Source: Glandiceps talaboti (Eukaryota; Hemichordata; Enteropneusta; Spengelidae). From it: a stretch of 60,000 nucleotides of DNA. Under the pieces are notes generated by a model, which was not told the DNA's origin, made no database searches, and saw only the letters and a list, made by a program, of their open reading frames with translations. Shown piece by piece: positions 12,705 to 24,484 of the stretch; position 1 is the first letter of the stretch, and every line of letters begins with the position of its first letter. Location of the stretch: NCBI RefSeq assembly GCF_964340395.1, contig NC_135556.1, forward strand, positions 19,939,642 to 19,999,641. Direction: 5' to 3'. Position numbers and translations under genes: made by a program.

Positions 12705-14035
12705 TAAACCTTCAATAATCATTCAAATGGTGCACACCACGCCCACGAAATATATAACCATACAGTTTCATATAGTATTAGTAAATGTCAATCAAATCAA
12801 GTAGAATTATAATCAACCAATGAGATATTGCCATGTTACTTTATTTCATTAATATGGAAATTAGGCTCACAAGTGCTGATCTTTCTTGCCCCAAAACTAA
12901 TCAGTTGTTTAAAAGAATGCCCTCCTTATATTAAAGTGCTACATAACCAATCGCTCTTACGTCTCAGAGAGCATATATTATATAAGATTGGGATCATTTC
13001 AAATAAGCTATACTCTGCTGATCGTAATGGAATCATGCCAACAAACGTTGATAAATTCGATTGCATGAAAATAGACAGGGATCGGAGGATGTAGCTAAAA
13101 TGTAAGGCTTGAATCGAGCGTGGCTAAGTAAGCATGGCATTAAGCATTATTACTTACATATTAATGCAAACTATTAATGAAAACTGTGTGTGTGTGGGTG
13201 TGTGTGTCTGTGTGTAATTCTGTTTTATTGTGAAAAAGGACATTCTTTTGCTCTTTTTGCCAAACCACAACACAAATATGTGTTTTATGGGTAATGGAAA
13301 ATGTGTATATCATATTGTGTCACGTGTCTTGTCTTTTCTGGTATCTCTCATATAGTGAGGAAGTAATGTATATGCCTAATATCCACAAAACAGTTAAATA
13401 ATGAAATCAACGAGCGTCATCACTTGTAAATTTAATTTGATGATATGACGAGTATTCATGCCAAGGACATTGGTATGTATACATGTAGAGCTGAGACTGA
13501 GCCTACTTGAAATTTTATAACAATGTAACAGTGAAAACGTTCTGGATTGGTAATCTGATACTCATCAAACCTATATATATTTCAGAATTAAAAGAAGGAT
13601 ATCTTGTTCGTCACTATATAATCTTTTAATCCGTAGGCTTGTGTACTCCTACATCAAATGACTGGGTACGGTAAGTCTACCCGACTCCCACACACTAATA
13701 TTGAATGTATATATTGTATATTGATTTATTTATTTAAAAGTACTATTTAGGTTGATGGAAAATTACTGATATAAAGCACGCGTCTAAAGGTAATTCACTT
13801 ACTCGTCGAATTTAATAAACAATTTACAATTTCTTGGGCATACATGTGAATGATGTTACGATTGTGACAAGAAGGTCCTCGTATTGACAATCGGACGAGG
13901 GACAATGTTTCAGTCTTGTTAAAACTACAAGCTGGCAAACTTTATATCATGTAATTGGTGATTTAGTCTCTTGTCGCTCAATCTATTAAGTTGAACCTTT
14001 CAAAATGGACTGTATTACATGTAACAAGCAAGGGA
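12705..14035. other. intergenic, nothing recognised
   Basis: The 88-aa frame at 12828-13094 has no recognisable domain. A short GT-rich stretch lies at 13184-13216. Confidence 0.45.
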
Positions 14036-14455
14036 TGAGATCAAATAAGGGATGAGATGCATTGTTCAATATAGGATAAAAACCTGAAACGGGAGTGAGA
14101 GGTTTGAGCCATTTTAGTTCTCATTCTTGAATAGAGAGTACTTTTAATGGATCTGTTTGTATCCAATCAATGCAAATATTTCTAAAAAAATGCCAAATTG
14201 TGAAATAGGAGAATTTTCGCTAGAGTAAATGCATGGCACTAAAATAAGTAAAGTGTCAACAAACGAAGGATTTTTGCTTAACTCAATACCGGCTTTGTAT
14301 TCATAGCACAACATACTACTACATATTGATTTGAAAATGATTGTGCTGTCTGAGACTTTTTCAATTTTGTTAGAAGGGGGTGGGGTGGGGATCTGAGGCC
14401 TAAGTAAAAGAATTTTGTTTTTTATCCTATATTGAACTATTCATCCTGCCCTTAA
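14036..14455. mobile_element. ~0.4-kb foldback/MITE-like element
   Basis: The arm 14048-14083 (GGGATGAGATGC...TCAATATAGGATAAAAAC) is the imperfect reverse complement of 14417-14452 (about 85%). A GGGATGAGAT direct repeat precedes the left arm at 14032-14041. The interior lacks coding frames. The size and terminal-repeat layout suggest a non-autonomous DNA element; target duplication not resolved. Confidence 0.45.
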
Positions 14456-16384
14456 GTATGTTGTCGTGCATAATACATGTGTTTACATTTGGACAGACCA
14501 CTGTACCAAATGCACTTTCGCAACTTCCGGTGCGGATGTTTTTACCTCTTATCTCTTAGCCACGACATTCTAATTTAGTGATAGTTTAAAACGTGAGGCT
14601 TGTCTTCCGTAACGTTGTTGTCTGCCAAATTGATATAGATATTTTCAAGCAGTCTACGATAGACTTTGCTTCAAGATACATCACCTGTGCTGAGCTCTCG
14701 CACGGAAGCGTTTGCCACTAAACTCTCCGAATGATATGGCAGCCAATATATGGATACATACGCAATACAAAATATAATGTTTTAAAATTATGGCCAAAGT
14801 CCCTCCGACAGCATTTTGCGATAAATATTTACAGTTCATACAATCTCTTGTAGTTAAGTCAATAACTATAATATTCAATTAGTGTTACTTCTGAGTCATT
14901 CGAAAATATATGTGCTGTCTTAGTCCTAGTAGGACTATGGTTGACCGTAGATAAACGGGGCAGTTAGTTATCCACGGGTAATTATCAGGGGATGGACAAT
15001 TGCCATATGCCAGACAGGGGAGCTGCTCGAGATGGCAGTTGCTCGAGATGGAACGGGGAAGGGGTTGCCTACAGGGGCAGTTGGGTATGGGAATGTGTTT
15101 GAAAATCTTTGAGTTGAGTTTTGTTGGGCCATCCAGGCTTTATTTAATATCATTATTACATAAGTTATTTATCTTGTGATATAAGTGGAATTATCCCAAT
15201 ACAACAAGGGGAATCCCCATGAGTGTTATTTCATTTGAACTGTATACTTCTAGCAGCTTAACAACACACTGGTCTATATGTCGGCAAGTCATCAATCACG
15301 ACATCCGTTGACAGTAATGTTTCATTTATGTCAGTTTCAAGTGAGAAAGGTAGGAAGTGATTTATCAAATGTTAATTTGTTCTCTTTAGACTTTTAACTG
15401 CAGAATGATGCCAGAGAATATCAATTGGGTAGCACTGCCAGTTCCTTAAATGATTAAGACGTAATATCAGTAAAGAGACAGTGAAGTTGTACCAGCATCA
15501 AAAGGTTTACATTGCGTTGTAAGGAACATTGTTGAGGATTTCATGAGCATGGTTGATATTTTAGGAATTTCGCTAGAATAATAGCTCCAACAACTTGGGA
15601 AATTCCTAATACTATACGATTTCAAAGACCATTACAACGACACGTATCTTGCTCTGTTTCGATTCCTTCTGAAACCCTACAATTACAGATTGTTTTGTGT
15701 CTCAAACAAGGATTGTCGGTGCCTCAAACACCCAAATGCTAAGCATTTATGACAGATTGTAGATTCGAAATATGTACAAAGTAATGAATACATCATTACA
15801 TGGTATATCAAGTAACGAGTAAGCAACATAAACACGCTTCTTTCGATAGACAGTCTTATAAGAAATTACTTTGTGATTCAGCAATTACAATTTCGCTCAA
15901 AGTTGGAGCAGAATCAAATACAAATGTTTCTGGAGTGAATTCAAACTGCTAGCTGCAACATTTGTGCGATTGATTATGATCACGATGTATACGTTGCTGT
16001 TTATGCATCTGTAGTATACACTAACCTTTGAAACAAAATCCTTGGAGTGAAGGTATGAGGCTCATACTTACTTGAAAGTTCGAGGAAAACTCGCGAGATG
16101 AATTCAAATATGTGTTTGGTCAGGTTGATTGCTATGCTTTCTGTCTGTCAGAGAATATCTGCCTATTTCAAGACGGAGATGTACTGTTACAATCGAGGTC
16201 CTCATTTCAGACATTGAAGCACTCTAACCCCTGAGCAAGTAATGTAAATGTATTACACAAAATGTAGAAACATAATCCACATATTATGGTGTTTTGGTTG
16301 TCAACGGATGCTCATAAAATGACCCTCTTTTTTGAACTCAGCATAACAAACTACCCTACTTTAGGGTGGTTAATATTCAAATAA
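14456..16384. other. intergenic, nothing recognised
   Basis: Contains a small duplication (GGAGCTGCTCGAGATGG / GCAGTTGCTCGAGATGG, about 15019-15052). No exon or domain seen; the frames at 14681-15153 are unconvincing. Confidence 0.4.
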
Positions 16385-16411
16385 ACGATTATTATTATTA
16401 TTATTATTACA
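16385..16411 (+). repeat. (ATT)n microsatellite
   Basis: Run of ATT trinucleotides following ATATTCAAATAAACG. Such a run could be the tail of an old non-LTR element. Confidence 0.8.
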
Positions 16412-16625
16412 ATTATCATTTCTGAATAATATTACTTATTATAACCGTTTCCATTATGCCTTCACAACAGTCTGTAAATGTGGTTCAGTCCTCCGAGACG
16501 TGAAATTCCCTTCCTTTATTAATGATATAATAGCCTGTACATGTGTAGGAGTAGGTTGTATGTCAAAAGATACATGCACATCAAACTTGATACACATGTA
16601 CCAAACTATTGTTTTTTTGTCGAAG

Positions 16626-16826
16626 GCCCGGTTACACGATGCAACTGTACGAGCAACGCACCACGCAATTCGTCGCATGCGACGAATTGCATCGTGTACT
16701 CGCTCCGTCGCAGGGTCTTGCGACGTCGCTAGGTGCGTCGCAAGGAAACCGACATGTCGGTTTTTCTGCGACTCGTCGCAAGTTGCTTCTTGAGTTGCTT
16801 CATGAGTTGCACCGTGTAACCACCTC
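16626..16826. mobile_element. GC-rich MITE with GGTTACAC...TGCAACT ends
   Basis: The left end CCCGGTTACACGATGCAACT (about 16628) mirrors the right end ATGAGTTGCACCGTGTAACC (about 16808-16827). The interior is rich in CG and GTCGC/GCGAC palindromes (for example ATTCGTCGCATGCGACGAAT), far above the local GC content. Frames of up to 138 aa across it on both strands are by-products of the palindromes. This structure is typical of short TIR non-autonomous DNA transposons; the superfamily is not assigned. Confidence 0.7.
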
Positions 16827-17207
16827 GTCGATTCGCAAGTAATAACCTTTGACATATACCTTCGTGTCAAATGACGTTCAATGTTATGGCCGCCATGTTT
16901 TTAGTATAAATATTCTATTTCGGCAAGTATTTTGATATAATTTCGATTTATCACTACGATTACCACTTATAAATAGTATACAACGTCTATGAATGTTGAT
17001 CTCCGCTGAATATCATTTTATTTTTAACTTGAATACAAGTAGCGAGGTCGGAAAGATCAACATCGCCCTAAACGAACTTCGAATTGAATATAGTTTTTCT
17101 ATCGATACCGAGACAAGTTTTCATTCATTCATTCATAAATATTAGCAATTTTATAGCATTTTTGCCAAGTTCCTGCCGCTAGAAGACTTGACCTCTATGA
17201 CCTGTAA

Positions 17208-17208
<1 letters not shown>

Positions 17209-17286
<78 letters not shown>
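17209..17286. repeat. (TA)n microsatellite
   Basis: About 78 bp of TA. It directly abuts the truncated MITE right end that follows. Confidence 0.95.
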
Positions 17287-17289
<3 letters not shown>

Positions 17290-17291
17290 TG

Positions 17292-17450
17292 TGCAACAGT
17301 TATCTCTTGCGACTCACCATGCAATTAGTTGCTTCGTGTACGCGCTCCGTCGTGGTTGCTAGCCTCGTCGCATGCGAGAATTGCTTCATGAGTTACATCG
17401 TGTAACTGGGCCCAGTTTACACGTTGCAACTCATGAAGCAATTCGTCGTA
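17292..17450. mobile_element. two abutting partial MITE copies
   Basis: 17292-17412 resembles the right part of the 16626-16826 element, ending ATGAGTTACATCGTGTAACT. It is immediately followed, after GGGCCC, by an inverted left end AGTTTACACGTTGCAACTCA (17413-17450). The two partial copies therefore meet end to end. Confidence 0.6.
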
Positions 17451-17868
17451 TAATACCAAATGATAATCTTGTCATATTCAATAATATACATTGTGAAGAT
17501 ATTCACGCAGCACGGTGGCTGACATTGCTTTACGATTCTTGCAAATTCCCTAATAATCAATCGGAAGCTCTTGAATTCACTTTCCGTTCTGATGAATTCA
17601 CGACCGCAAAACCGATTCTTTTATGTCACTTTTATACACAGGTGATGTATTGAAGTAATGTGACGTAAGTAAATGCTAAGGTACGTTCTGTCCCCAAAGA
17701 GAACGAAAAGCTCCTATATTTGAAAAAGACTGAATGTTACATGGTGTTATGTGTGTCTATATCTTACTGTCATGACAACGGCAATGCTTTAACGTCATTA
17801 TTTTGGAACTGATGAATATACTCGCCTCGGACATTAAATAAATAAATGGCTTTCACATTATTACCAGT
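17451..17868. other. intergenic, nothing recognised
   Basis: The frame reaching 17653 includes MITE sequence at its start and has no domain. Confidence 0.4.
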
Positions 17869-18145
17869 TTAAAGTGGCACAAGCTGAGTTTATAAGCTGT
17901 TTACTCAAGTGAAAATACCTAGTACATAATAACCTCGATTAAACTATTTTAGAATGATTTTAAAGCCGATGCATGCTTTCTATAACATTGTGTTTGTCTT
18001 CTGACATTGTTCAATCAGTTGATTACGCTTGCAGCTCGGAGTAGGAGTTTCTTGAACATGTTTGATACGTATGATAACTTACGTTATCGGATCGTTTATA
18101 AGTGATATCGTGATACCGGGCTTGAGTTAAGTTAATTGCAAGTGG
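17869..18145 (+). mobile_element. TTAA-type MITE, right-truncated copy
   Basis: Begins TTAAAGTGGCACAAGCTGAG and aligns, diverged, with 21890-22160 across several blocks (ACTCAAGTGAAAATAC, GTCTTCTG-CATTGTT, CAGTTGATTAC, AACATGTTT). The right terminal repeat found in the other copy is absent. Confidence 0.6.
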
Positions 18146-18192
18146 TGGCTAAGACTTAAGAGTACTCCAGGTCACCGCACACACTTTTGAAA

Positions 18193-18522
<330 letters not shown>

Positions 18523-18607
18523 CTCGGTGAGTATCAATCTGCTAAGACAGTGCTCTATACCGCAGTGGCAGAGCGTAATAGTTTTGGTAGTACTGGAACT
18601 CTTTCTT

Positions 18608-18650
18608 GGGTGTAACTCGGAGTTTCACGCATATTGCGATCATCAGACAC
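18608..18650 (-). ncRNA. hammerhead ribozyme motif, partial helix I
   Basis: On the minus strand: GUGU, CUGAUGA (18646-18640), U-CGCA-AUA-UGCG-U (helix II), GAAAC, UCCGA, GUU, ACACCC. All core residues of a hammerhead are present, but only four helix I base pairs form because the 5' strand changes after GUGU. Otherwise identical to the copy at 18797-18841. Confidence 0.6.
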
Positions 18651-18686
18651 TGAGTTACACCCAAGAAAGAGTTCCAGTACTACCAA

Positions 18687-18841
<155 letters not shown>

Positions 18842-18865
18842 AAGAAAGAGTTCCAGTACTACCAA

Positions 18866-18961
<96 letters not shown>

Positions 18962-19064
18962 GACTGGGTGTTGATATAACCACATAAAAGTGCTCAATAC
19001 GGTTAGTAGAGCGAATTATATACAGGTTTTGAAAATATGAACAAAATTACATGCTATTGAATAT

Positions 19065-20421
19065 ATATATATGTATATCATTCAGGTTGAACATTGCGCT
19101 TACACTTACTTCATCGGTATGTTGTAGGTAGGCATTGGATCACCCGTATCAGTACCCTAGGGATCTGTTTCTGTTCAGCGATGCGGATAAACCTTTTGTG
19201 GTTATTTATTCATAATGTTCTAAAACCAACGTTTTGTTTGTAATTTTGAATGTAGTTATATCATTTATGTTGTCCCCATACAGAGAGAGTTTGCAAAATA
19301 GACGATTCTTACAAATGATAACAATAGCACGTCCACGTAAATGTTACTTCGTGTACACATGAATGTATTAGTGAGAGTCTCGCTAATAGATCCATGGTCT
19401 TCAAGACCGTGTTCTTATTAGCCTTATCGGCATACTGCCATACATTATTGAGAAGTATGAACAAACATCAGATAGACATGCCAATGTGTTGAATGGTAAA
19501 ATAAAATAAAATAAAATAAAGGCAGTGTTTCCAAAGACAACTGGACATGTGTGCAGAGACTTGAAAAGTGATGGCTAGTCATCTCGAACGTTTAGCATAG
19601 CTATGTGTCAAATATGTCTTTTCGCATATATAAAAAATCTTTATTATACTTTTTTACATAGGGACGAAGACATGTATAAAACGTATGGAACCAAGTAAAG
19701 TCACTATTGTTACTTTATACAGTTACTTTATTTCATCTCATTCTTTCCCGAAAATGAGTTGACGACCAAGCCGTTGATTTCTCAAACAACAAATTTCTTA
19801 TCACACTTGATGGTTATAAAGGTGTACTACTAAAATATAATTCTTTGCTCCTGTCTTTACAAAACATGGTTGGAGTATGGGCTCAACTGAACAAGAATCG
19901 GAACATGCATGATTTTTAAACAACAACATGTGTATTGCCATACTTGAATGTTTCAATGTCAAACAAAAATTAATAAAGATTCGATATAAATGTTATTCCT
20001 TATATAATAACTTGTAAGATATTCTAAAACATACTAGAGACAGTAAACCTAATTCTGAGCGTAACCAATGAAATAGGTACATGTATCTAGACAGGAAAAT
20101 TAGACCGAAACTGCTATATAGCACTAGTTGCCACAGCAACGAGTGAAATCAATGCCCCTGAGTGAAATACATCTTTGATAGAATACTGCTGTAAGGAGAA
20201 CATTTCGTCATGTAATGCATGATAAAATCATTTTTTTTTTAAAACTGATTTTTGATAATTGGCCAGATTTGAAAAAAATCCAGGACATGTATAAGGCACT
20301 TCAATATCCACTACTATGCAACAGAAGCTGACTAGTTTTATGTAAAAAGCTGTTGAATATATCCATGGGGAGATTGTGTGGATGAGAAAGGCGTTCTTTT
20401 AAACTCAGCATTCAGCTGTCC
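19065..20421. other. intergenic, nothing recognised
   Basis: A short AAATA run lies at 19499-19520. No exon, RNA gene or repeat unit found. Confidence 0.45.
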
Positions 20422-21867
20422 ATTTCGTGCACTAGCTGCAACTGAGCATATTTTTTGAAATGCTTTGTTAGAAACAGTAACTTACTCGTAATATTGTATA
20501 TCATGAAAGGTATTGAATCACCTAGCTAGAGGTGAACCTATTTTCTGTAATTGTACACATAATAAATCTTATCATATACCTATAATCCCGTCGCCATGCA
20601 TTGCTATGGATCAATCGCGAGCTCTACCCTGGCAGTAATCTTCCATATCACGACCAGCACACTTTGCCCAAATAGTGTCAGTTGTGGGAATTTTGGACTA
20701 CATACTTTCCGTTGCTATGCGTGTTGCAAAACTTGTTGGCATCCTGTACGTGAACGCTATCATGGCGGAATCCGACGATATTCAGCAGTGGCTCCAGGAA
20801 ATTCCTCCTCAAATCTTAAAGAATATTCTATTTGGCGATTGTGGCGAAGTTACCTAAATTATTGGTATTTAAGGAAGCTTTCGATTCGATCAACGATGTA
20901 CAAATGGTAAAGCCGACGACAGAAGGTCCTTTCCGTACGAATGTGAGCAGCTGTAAGCTAACTCAGTACCTGTAGCAAATGTCTAAACGCCTATAGAACA
21001 AGACGAAGACCAAACGTACGCTTATTCCAAAACATATGTTGCGTAGTCAAATTATCATAAATGCCAAACCTTGTTAACAGTAATTTTGTGTTGCATGTTT
21101 TTTCCGTTTTTTTGTGCCTTTGTGTGTTTCGTGAGACTCGAATGGTGCGTGTACATGTAAGGAGCTCTAGATATTATATTGACCTACCAAAATCAATTCG
21201 CCAGGGAATACACGTGATGAAGCCTTGGCATATGTCGAGATTTAAACGATCAGCGATCTATTTTCGGTATAATGTCCCTTGCTGTCTCTAAAAATGTCCA
21301 TATTATTGATTGCGAATGTATTTTAGAACTTCAAGAGGTATATGATAAAACCTTTACAGCCCGGATATGGGTTTTGCGGACCTCGGTCGTATGGCTTACG
21401 GGCCCTCCTTAAGTCTGGCCCTTCCCCGCACGACCTCGGTAAACAAAACCCATATCCGGGCAGTAAAGATTAATACCAAATTGATTTTTAGGTCCGTATA
21501 AAAAATCAGTGGCCTCAACGGCGACCACGATTTGAAACCTGCTATTACAATACTAATGGATAGGATCGACCAGTAATTAACATGTACAATGATGTCTGAT
21601 TATAGGTATTTTAACACTTTGCAGTGAATAGATTGTGGTTGTCTGATCGAAAAACGATACTACAGTTACAAACTAGTGATAACATGTCGACAGATTCAAA
21701 ACCAAGATTTTGCTTTCGCTCAAGATTAATAAACTTGTCACTTCACCACCTATGAATAAAATTGTTCACTTAACAAACAATGTCTTTTACAAGTAAATGA
21801 CCAATTTAGAAAGGATATATCTTCGTTACTTGATGAAAAAATTATCCCAGTTGCAGTGCAGCTTTAA
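20422..21867. mobile_element. possible 1.45-kb TIR element
   Basis: The left end GTGCACTAGCTGCAACTG (about 20428-20445) mirrors the right end CAGTTGCAGTGCAGCTTTAA (21848-21867). The left 150 bp is also similar to 58548-58690, supporting a family. Internal frames at 20596-20910 and 20675-20857 (the latter containing ESDDIQQWLQEIPPQILKNI) have no transposase motif that I recognise. Boundaries are tentative. Confidence 0.4.
21359..21461. repeat. GC-rich 18-bp-arm hairpin module
   Basis: GCCCGGATATGGGTTTTG (21359-21376) is the perfect reverse complement of 21444-21461. The 67-bp loop is GC-rich and contains GACCTCGGT twice (first and last thirds) and a GGCCC/GGCCC pair. Base composition differs sharply from the AT-rich surroundings, suggesting an inserted module. 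Confidence 0.7.
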
Positions 21868-21889
21868 GTGCAAGTTGTTAATGTTGGCT

Positions 21890-22238
21890 TTAAAGTGGCA
21901 CAAAAGTTGAGTTCATAACTTTTTTTACTCAAGTGAAAATACTTAAATAACACCTTATTTCAGTATAAGAATGTTAATGTTGATACATGTCTTCTGTAAC
22001 ATTACAACTGTCTTCTGGCATTGTTAGAACAGTTGATTACATAGTAGGAATTTTCTAAACATGTTTTTGATAAGTCTGATAAATTGCTTCATCTATGACA
22101 TCCCAATACCAGGTTTGAGTTCAGTGAATTGCAATTGGGGTTAAGTATGCTTCAGTAAGTACAATACTTTGAATACCTTGTTCATATACAGCACAACCTA
22201 TGCCTAAATCCGTATATACTCAGCTTGTGTCCCTTTAA
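21890..22238 (+). mobile_element. 349-bp TTAA-flanked MITE
   Basis: The left terminus TTAAAGTGGCACAAAAGTTG and the right terminus CTCAGCTTGTGTCCCTTTAA form an imperfect inverted pair, with TTAA at both outer ends. TTAA target duplication is the hallmark of the piggyBac superfamily, so this is probably a non-autonomous piggyBac-type element. A truncated relative lies at 17869. Confidence 0.65.
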
Positions 22239-22239
22239 T

Positions 22240-23460
22240 GTTAGTTATATTTCATGCCCTAACATGTAATGTATTCGTTTGACGCTGTTTAACCTGTATG
22301 TATACTAAATCGCGTACTCGAGAAACCATACATGGTCACCATAGTTTTACACGCACAATAACAGATTGCAAAATATATCTAACCTGTGGTACATTTAGGG
22401 AATACTGTACAATAGTATTCATATTTCGCAATACTAAATTATTGAATCCCCGAACATGGTAATACAATGATGGTAATTTAAAGGTTATGGCAATATGAAT
22501 GTATTATTTTCTGTATACGATGCAGCTTAGGTGGGGTAAAAAGCAATTGTGTGGAGAGCTAGAGAGCCGGGATTTTATTTCATTTTCTTTCATCTTTGTA
22601 ATTGTGTTTATGGTTGAAAAATATGGCTTCCACACAAAACCAAACGAAATGTCGGTAAAAATACCCCTTCTGTGAGAGTTTGATGAAATATGTACTGATA
22701 TCACTGGGGAAAGAAAACAGACATGCATGAAGGTCAAGTCGATAAATAAAGAATATCTTATCTTTTTGTTTTACATGTGAATGTTTAAAAAATGTTTAGG
22801 GTCGGCGGTTTAAACTAGGGTCAGTCAGGTTATCGGAAACACATTTTGTTGTATTTTGTAATGTTTGAATTTACAGATCGAACTAGGTATGCAATATTTG
22901 GACTGCAGATCGAAGTTATAGGTAACGGGAAAATGAGTATGCTTCAACACGAGGAACAAATGTACAAAGGGTGGACATTTAAATAGTGAAAAACATCGAG
23001 ATTTCTTTTCACAAATTAGAATGGTAAAGTAAAAAATTACACTGCAGAAATTACGGAACCTAATATATTATCTTGGCAGTCACCAATAGTAAATTACTAG
23101 TGTTCAAATTGTGTTCGAGCTGTTAGAAAGAAGAAAAAAGGGAGTATCTCAGTTGTAAAAATGAACTAAATTATAAACTAATTTTCCTTTCTTAAAAAGA
23201 AAGATATTGCAGTATCTGTTCAAACTTCAACATTTTATAAATCGTACAATTGACCACAATGTGTGCTTGTGTATTCGAAAAAGCAGTTCGTCCTACAACA
23301 TCACTTTGATTATAAATTTACCGGTGTCTTGGAGAAATGGTAGAAGGGTCTTACTCCATGTCATCAATTATAGAAAAGTACCCGAGAAAGTAATAAAAGA
23401 ACAACAAGTAGTCCCCCAATAGATTTTCAAAAAACCCAACTTGTTCTTGTTCTTGGAGTT
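22240..23460. other. intergenic with one repeat end
   Basis: Contains a ~60-bp repeat end at 22792-22850 (annotated separately). Frames at 22504-22737 and 23207-23422 lack domains. Confidence 0.4.
22792..22850 (+). repeat. GGGTCGGCGG repeat, copy 1
   Basis: AATGTTTAGGGTCGGCGGTT ... AGGTTATCGGAAACACATTT is the diverged reverse complement of 44478-44545. Two opposite-strand copies more than 20 kb apart identify a dispersed family or the termini of related elements. Confidence 0.55.
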
Positions 23461-23463
23461 CTA

Positions 23464-23710
23464 TTAGAGTATCATGTCTGTTGTCTGTGTCCAATGGACA
23501 CATTTTGAATCAGTAACAAATGTCTTGAGAAGGTAAAATGCATCATTAGATACAATACGGACGTCACTAGAGGCCATTATCCTAGAAGAATGATATGTTT
23601 CTCTTTGGAGGTCGGGAACTACGGCAATTATTTCCAATTCAGGTCTAGCCGATAGTCGTCTCGAAGACAGTCCCATAAAAGCATCCATACATCTTATCCC
23701 GCAATTCCGC
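23464..23710 (-). pseudogene. possible ADP-ribosylglycohydrolase relic
   Basis: One minus-strand frame (about 23710-23650) reads ELRDKMYGCFYGTVFETTIG, resembling the N-terminal LRDK-x-x-GC-x-x-G-x-x-x-GDAIG signature of ADP-ribosylglycohydrolases, with the catalytic-site-proximal GDA changed to ETT. A second frame over 23688-23464 ends FVTDSKCVHWTQTTDMIL, resembling the family's G-D/R-W-T-D-D-T-x-M-x-L metal-binding motif with the paired aspartates lost. Two frames and a stop imply a frameshifted, decayed copy. Such enzymes remove ADP-ribose from proteins. The similarity is by eye and short, and chance is possible. Confidence 0.3.
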
Positions 23711-23960
23711 TGAGTCGTATAGTCATTTGAGATTTTGCGTTGGCAGCATTTAACAAAATTACTGCATGGTGACCAAAGGGTATCACTGGATACTCCTTAG
23801 CGAATTGCCAATCCCCCCTACCCCACACATGCGTAGAATAGTGGATGGAAATCATGCAGAGCTGGTTATTATGTACAACTCAATAATACATTTCAATGGT
23901 ATTAGGAGCAATGGCATGATTCGGACTCGAAGTGATGAAAAATAAATAACACAATATTGT

Positions 23961-24185
23961 TCAAACATAACTATAAAAATTTCTAATAGTGACAGGAATT
24001 ATGTCAATATTTCCAACTATAGCACGTAGTGGAACATAAGATGACCACGGATATCTAACGTGTTTTAACGTATCCAGACGTCCCGTATACACTGGAGGCG
24101 GTTTCAGAACTTCTTTCTTTTCGTCATGAATGGGGTACTGTTTTATCTCCACACTCCTCGGCTGTATATGGGCAGTTACGATTAT
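23961..24185 (-). CDS. candidate terminal exon, unknown protein
   Basis: A pyrimidine-rich acceptor, TTTAATTTCTTTGCTCAG, ends just before 24185 on the minus strand. A 75-codon open frame then runs to a TGA at 23961-23963, containing IKQYPIHDEKKEVLKPPP and VYTGRLDTLKHVRYPWSSYV. Composition looks coding-like (charged, few low-complexity stretches), but I do not recognise a family and no partner exon was found. It may be part of an unknown gene, or of the same decayed locus as 23464-23710, or chance. Confidence 0.25.
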   Translation of the reverse strand: MIVTAHIQPRSVEIKQYPIHDEKKEVLKPPPVYTGRLDTLKHVRYPWSSYVPLRAIVGNIDIIPVTIRNFYSYV

Positions 24186-24394
24186 CTGAGCAAAGAAATT
24201 AAATTGTACTTGCCCCTCACCTAGAGGATCTGAAAATTACAGTTAGAGTGCGGGGTAAAAACTGGTTTTCGAGGCTCCTCTTAATCATTCTCACCCCAGC
24301 CATGTTGTCAGGTTGATGACATAAAGGCTTCATGCGCCAAATGAGGTTTCTTTTGGTGTTCGAGCAAATAAGTTGCTTCGCGATCTCTCATTTT

Positions 24395-24443
24395 TACCTC
24401 CCGTAAGGGTACGGGAGGTATTAAAATACAAATGTCTGTATGT

Positions 24444-24484
<41 letters not shown>

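Noticed and set aside
16454-16870. 138-codon minus-strand frame and overlapping plus frames
   Set aside because: They run through a GC-rich palindromic MITE; the absence of stops reflects base composition and the inverted repeats mirror the peptides on both strands.
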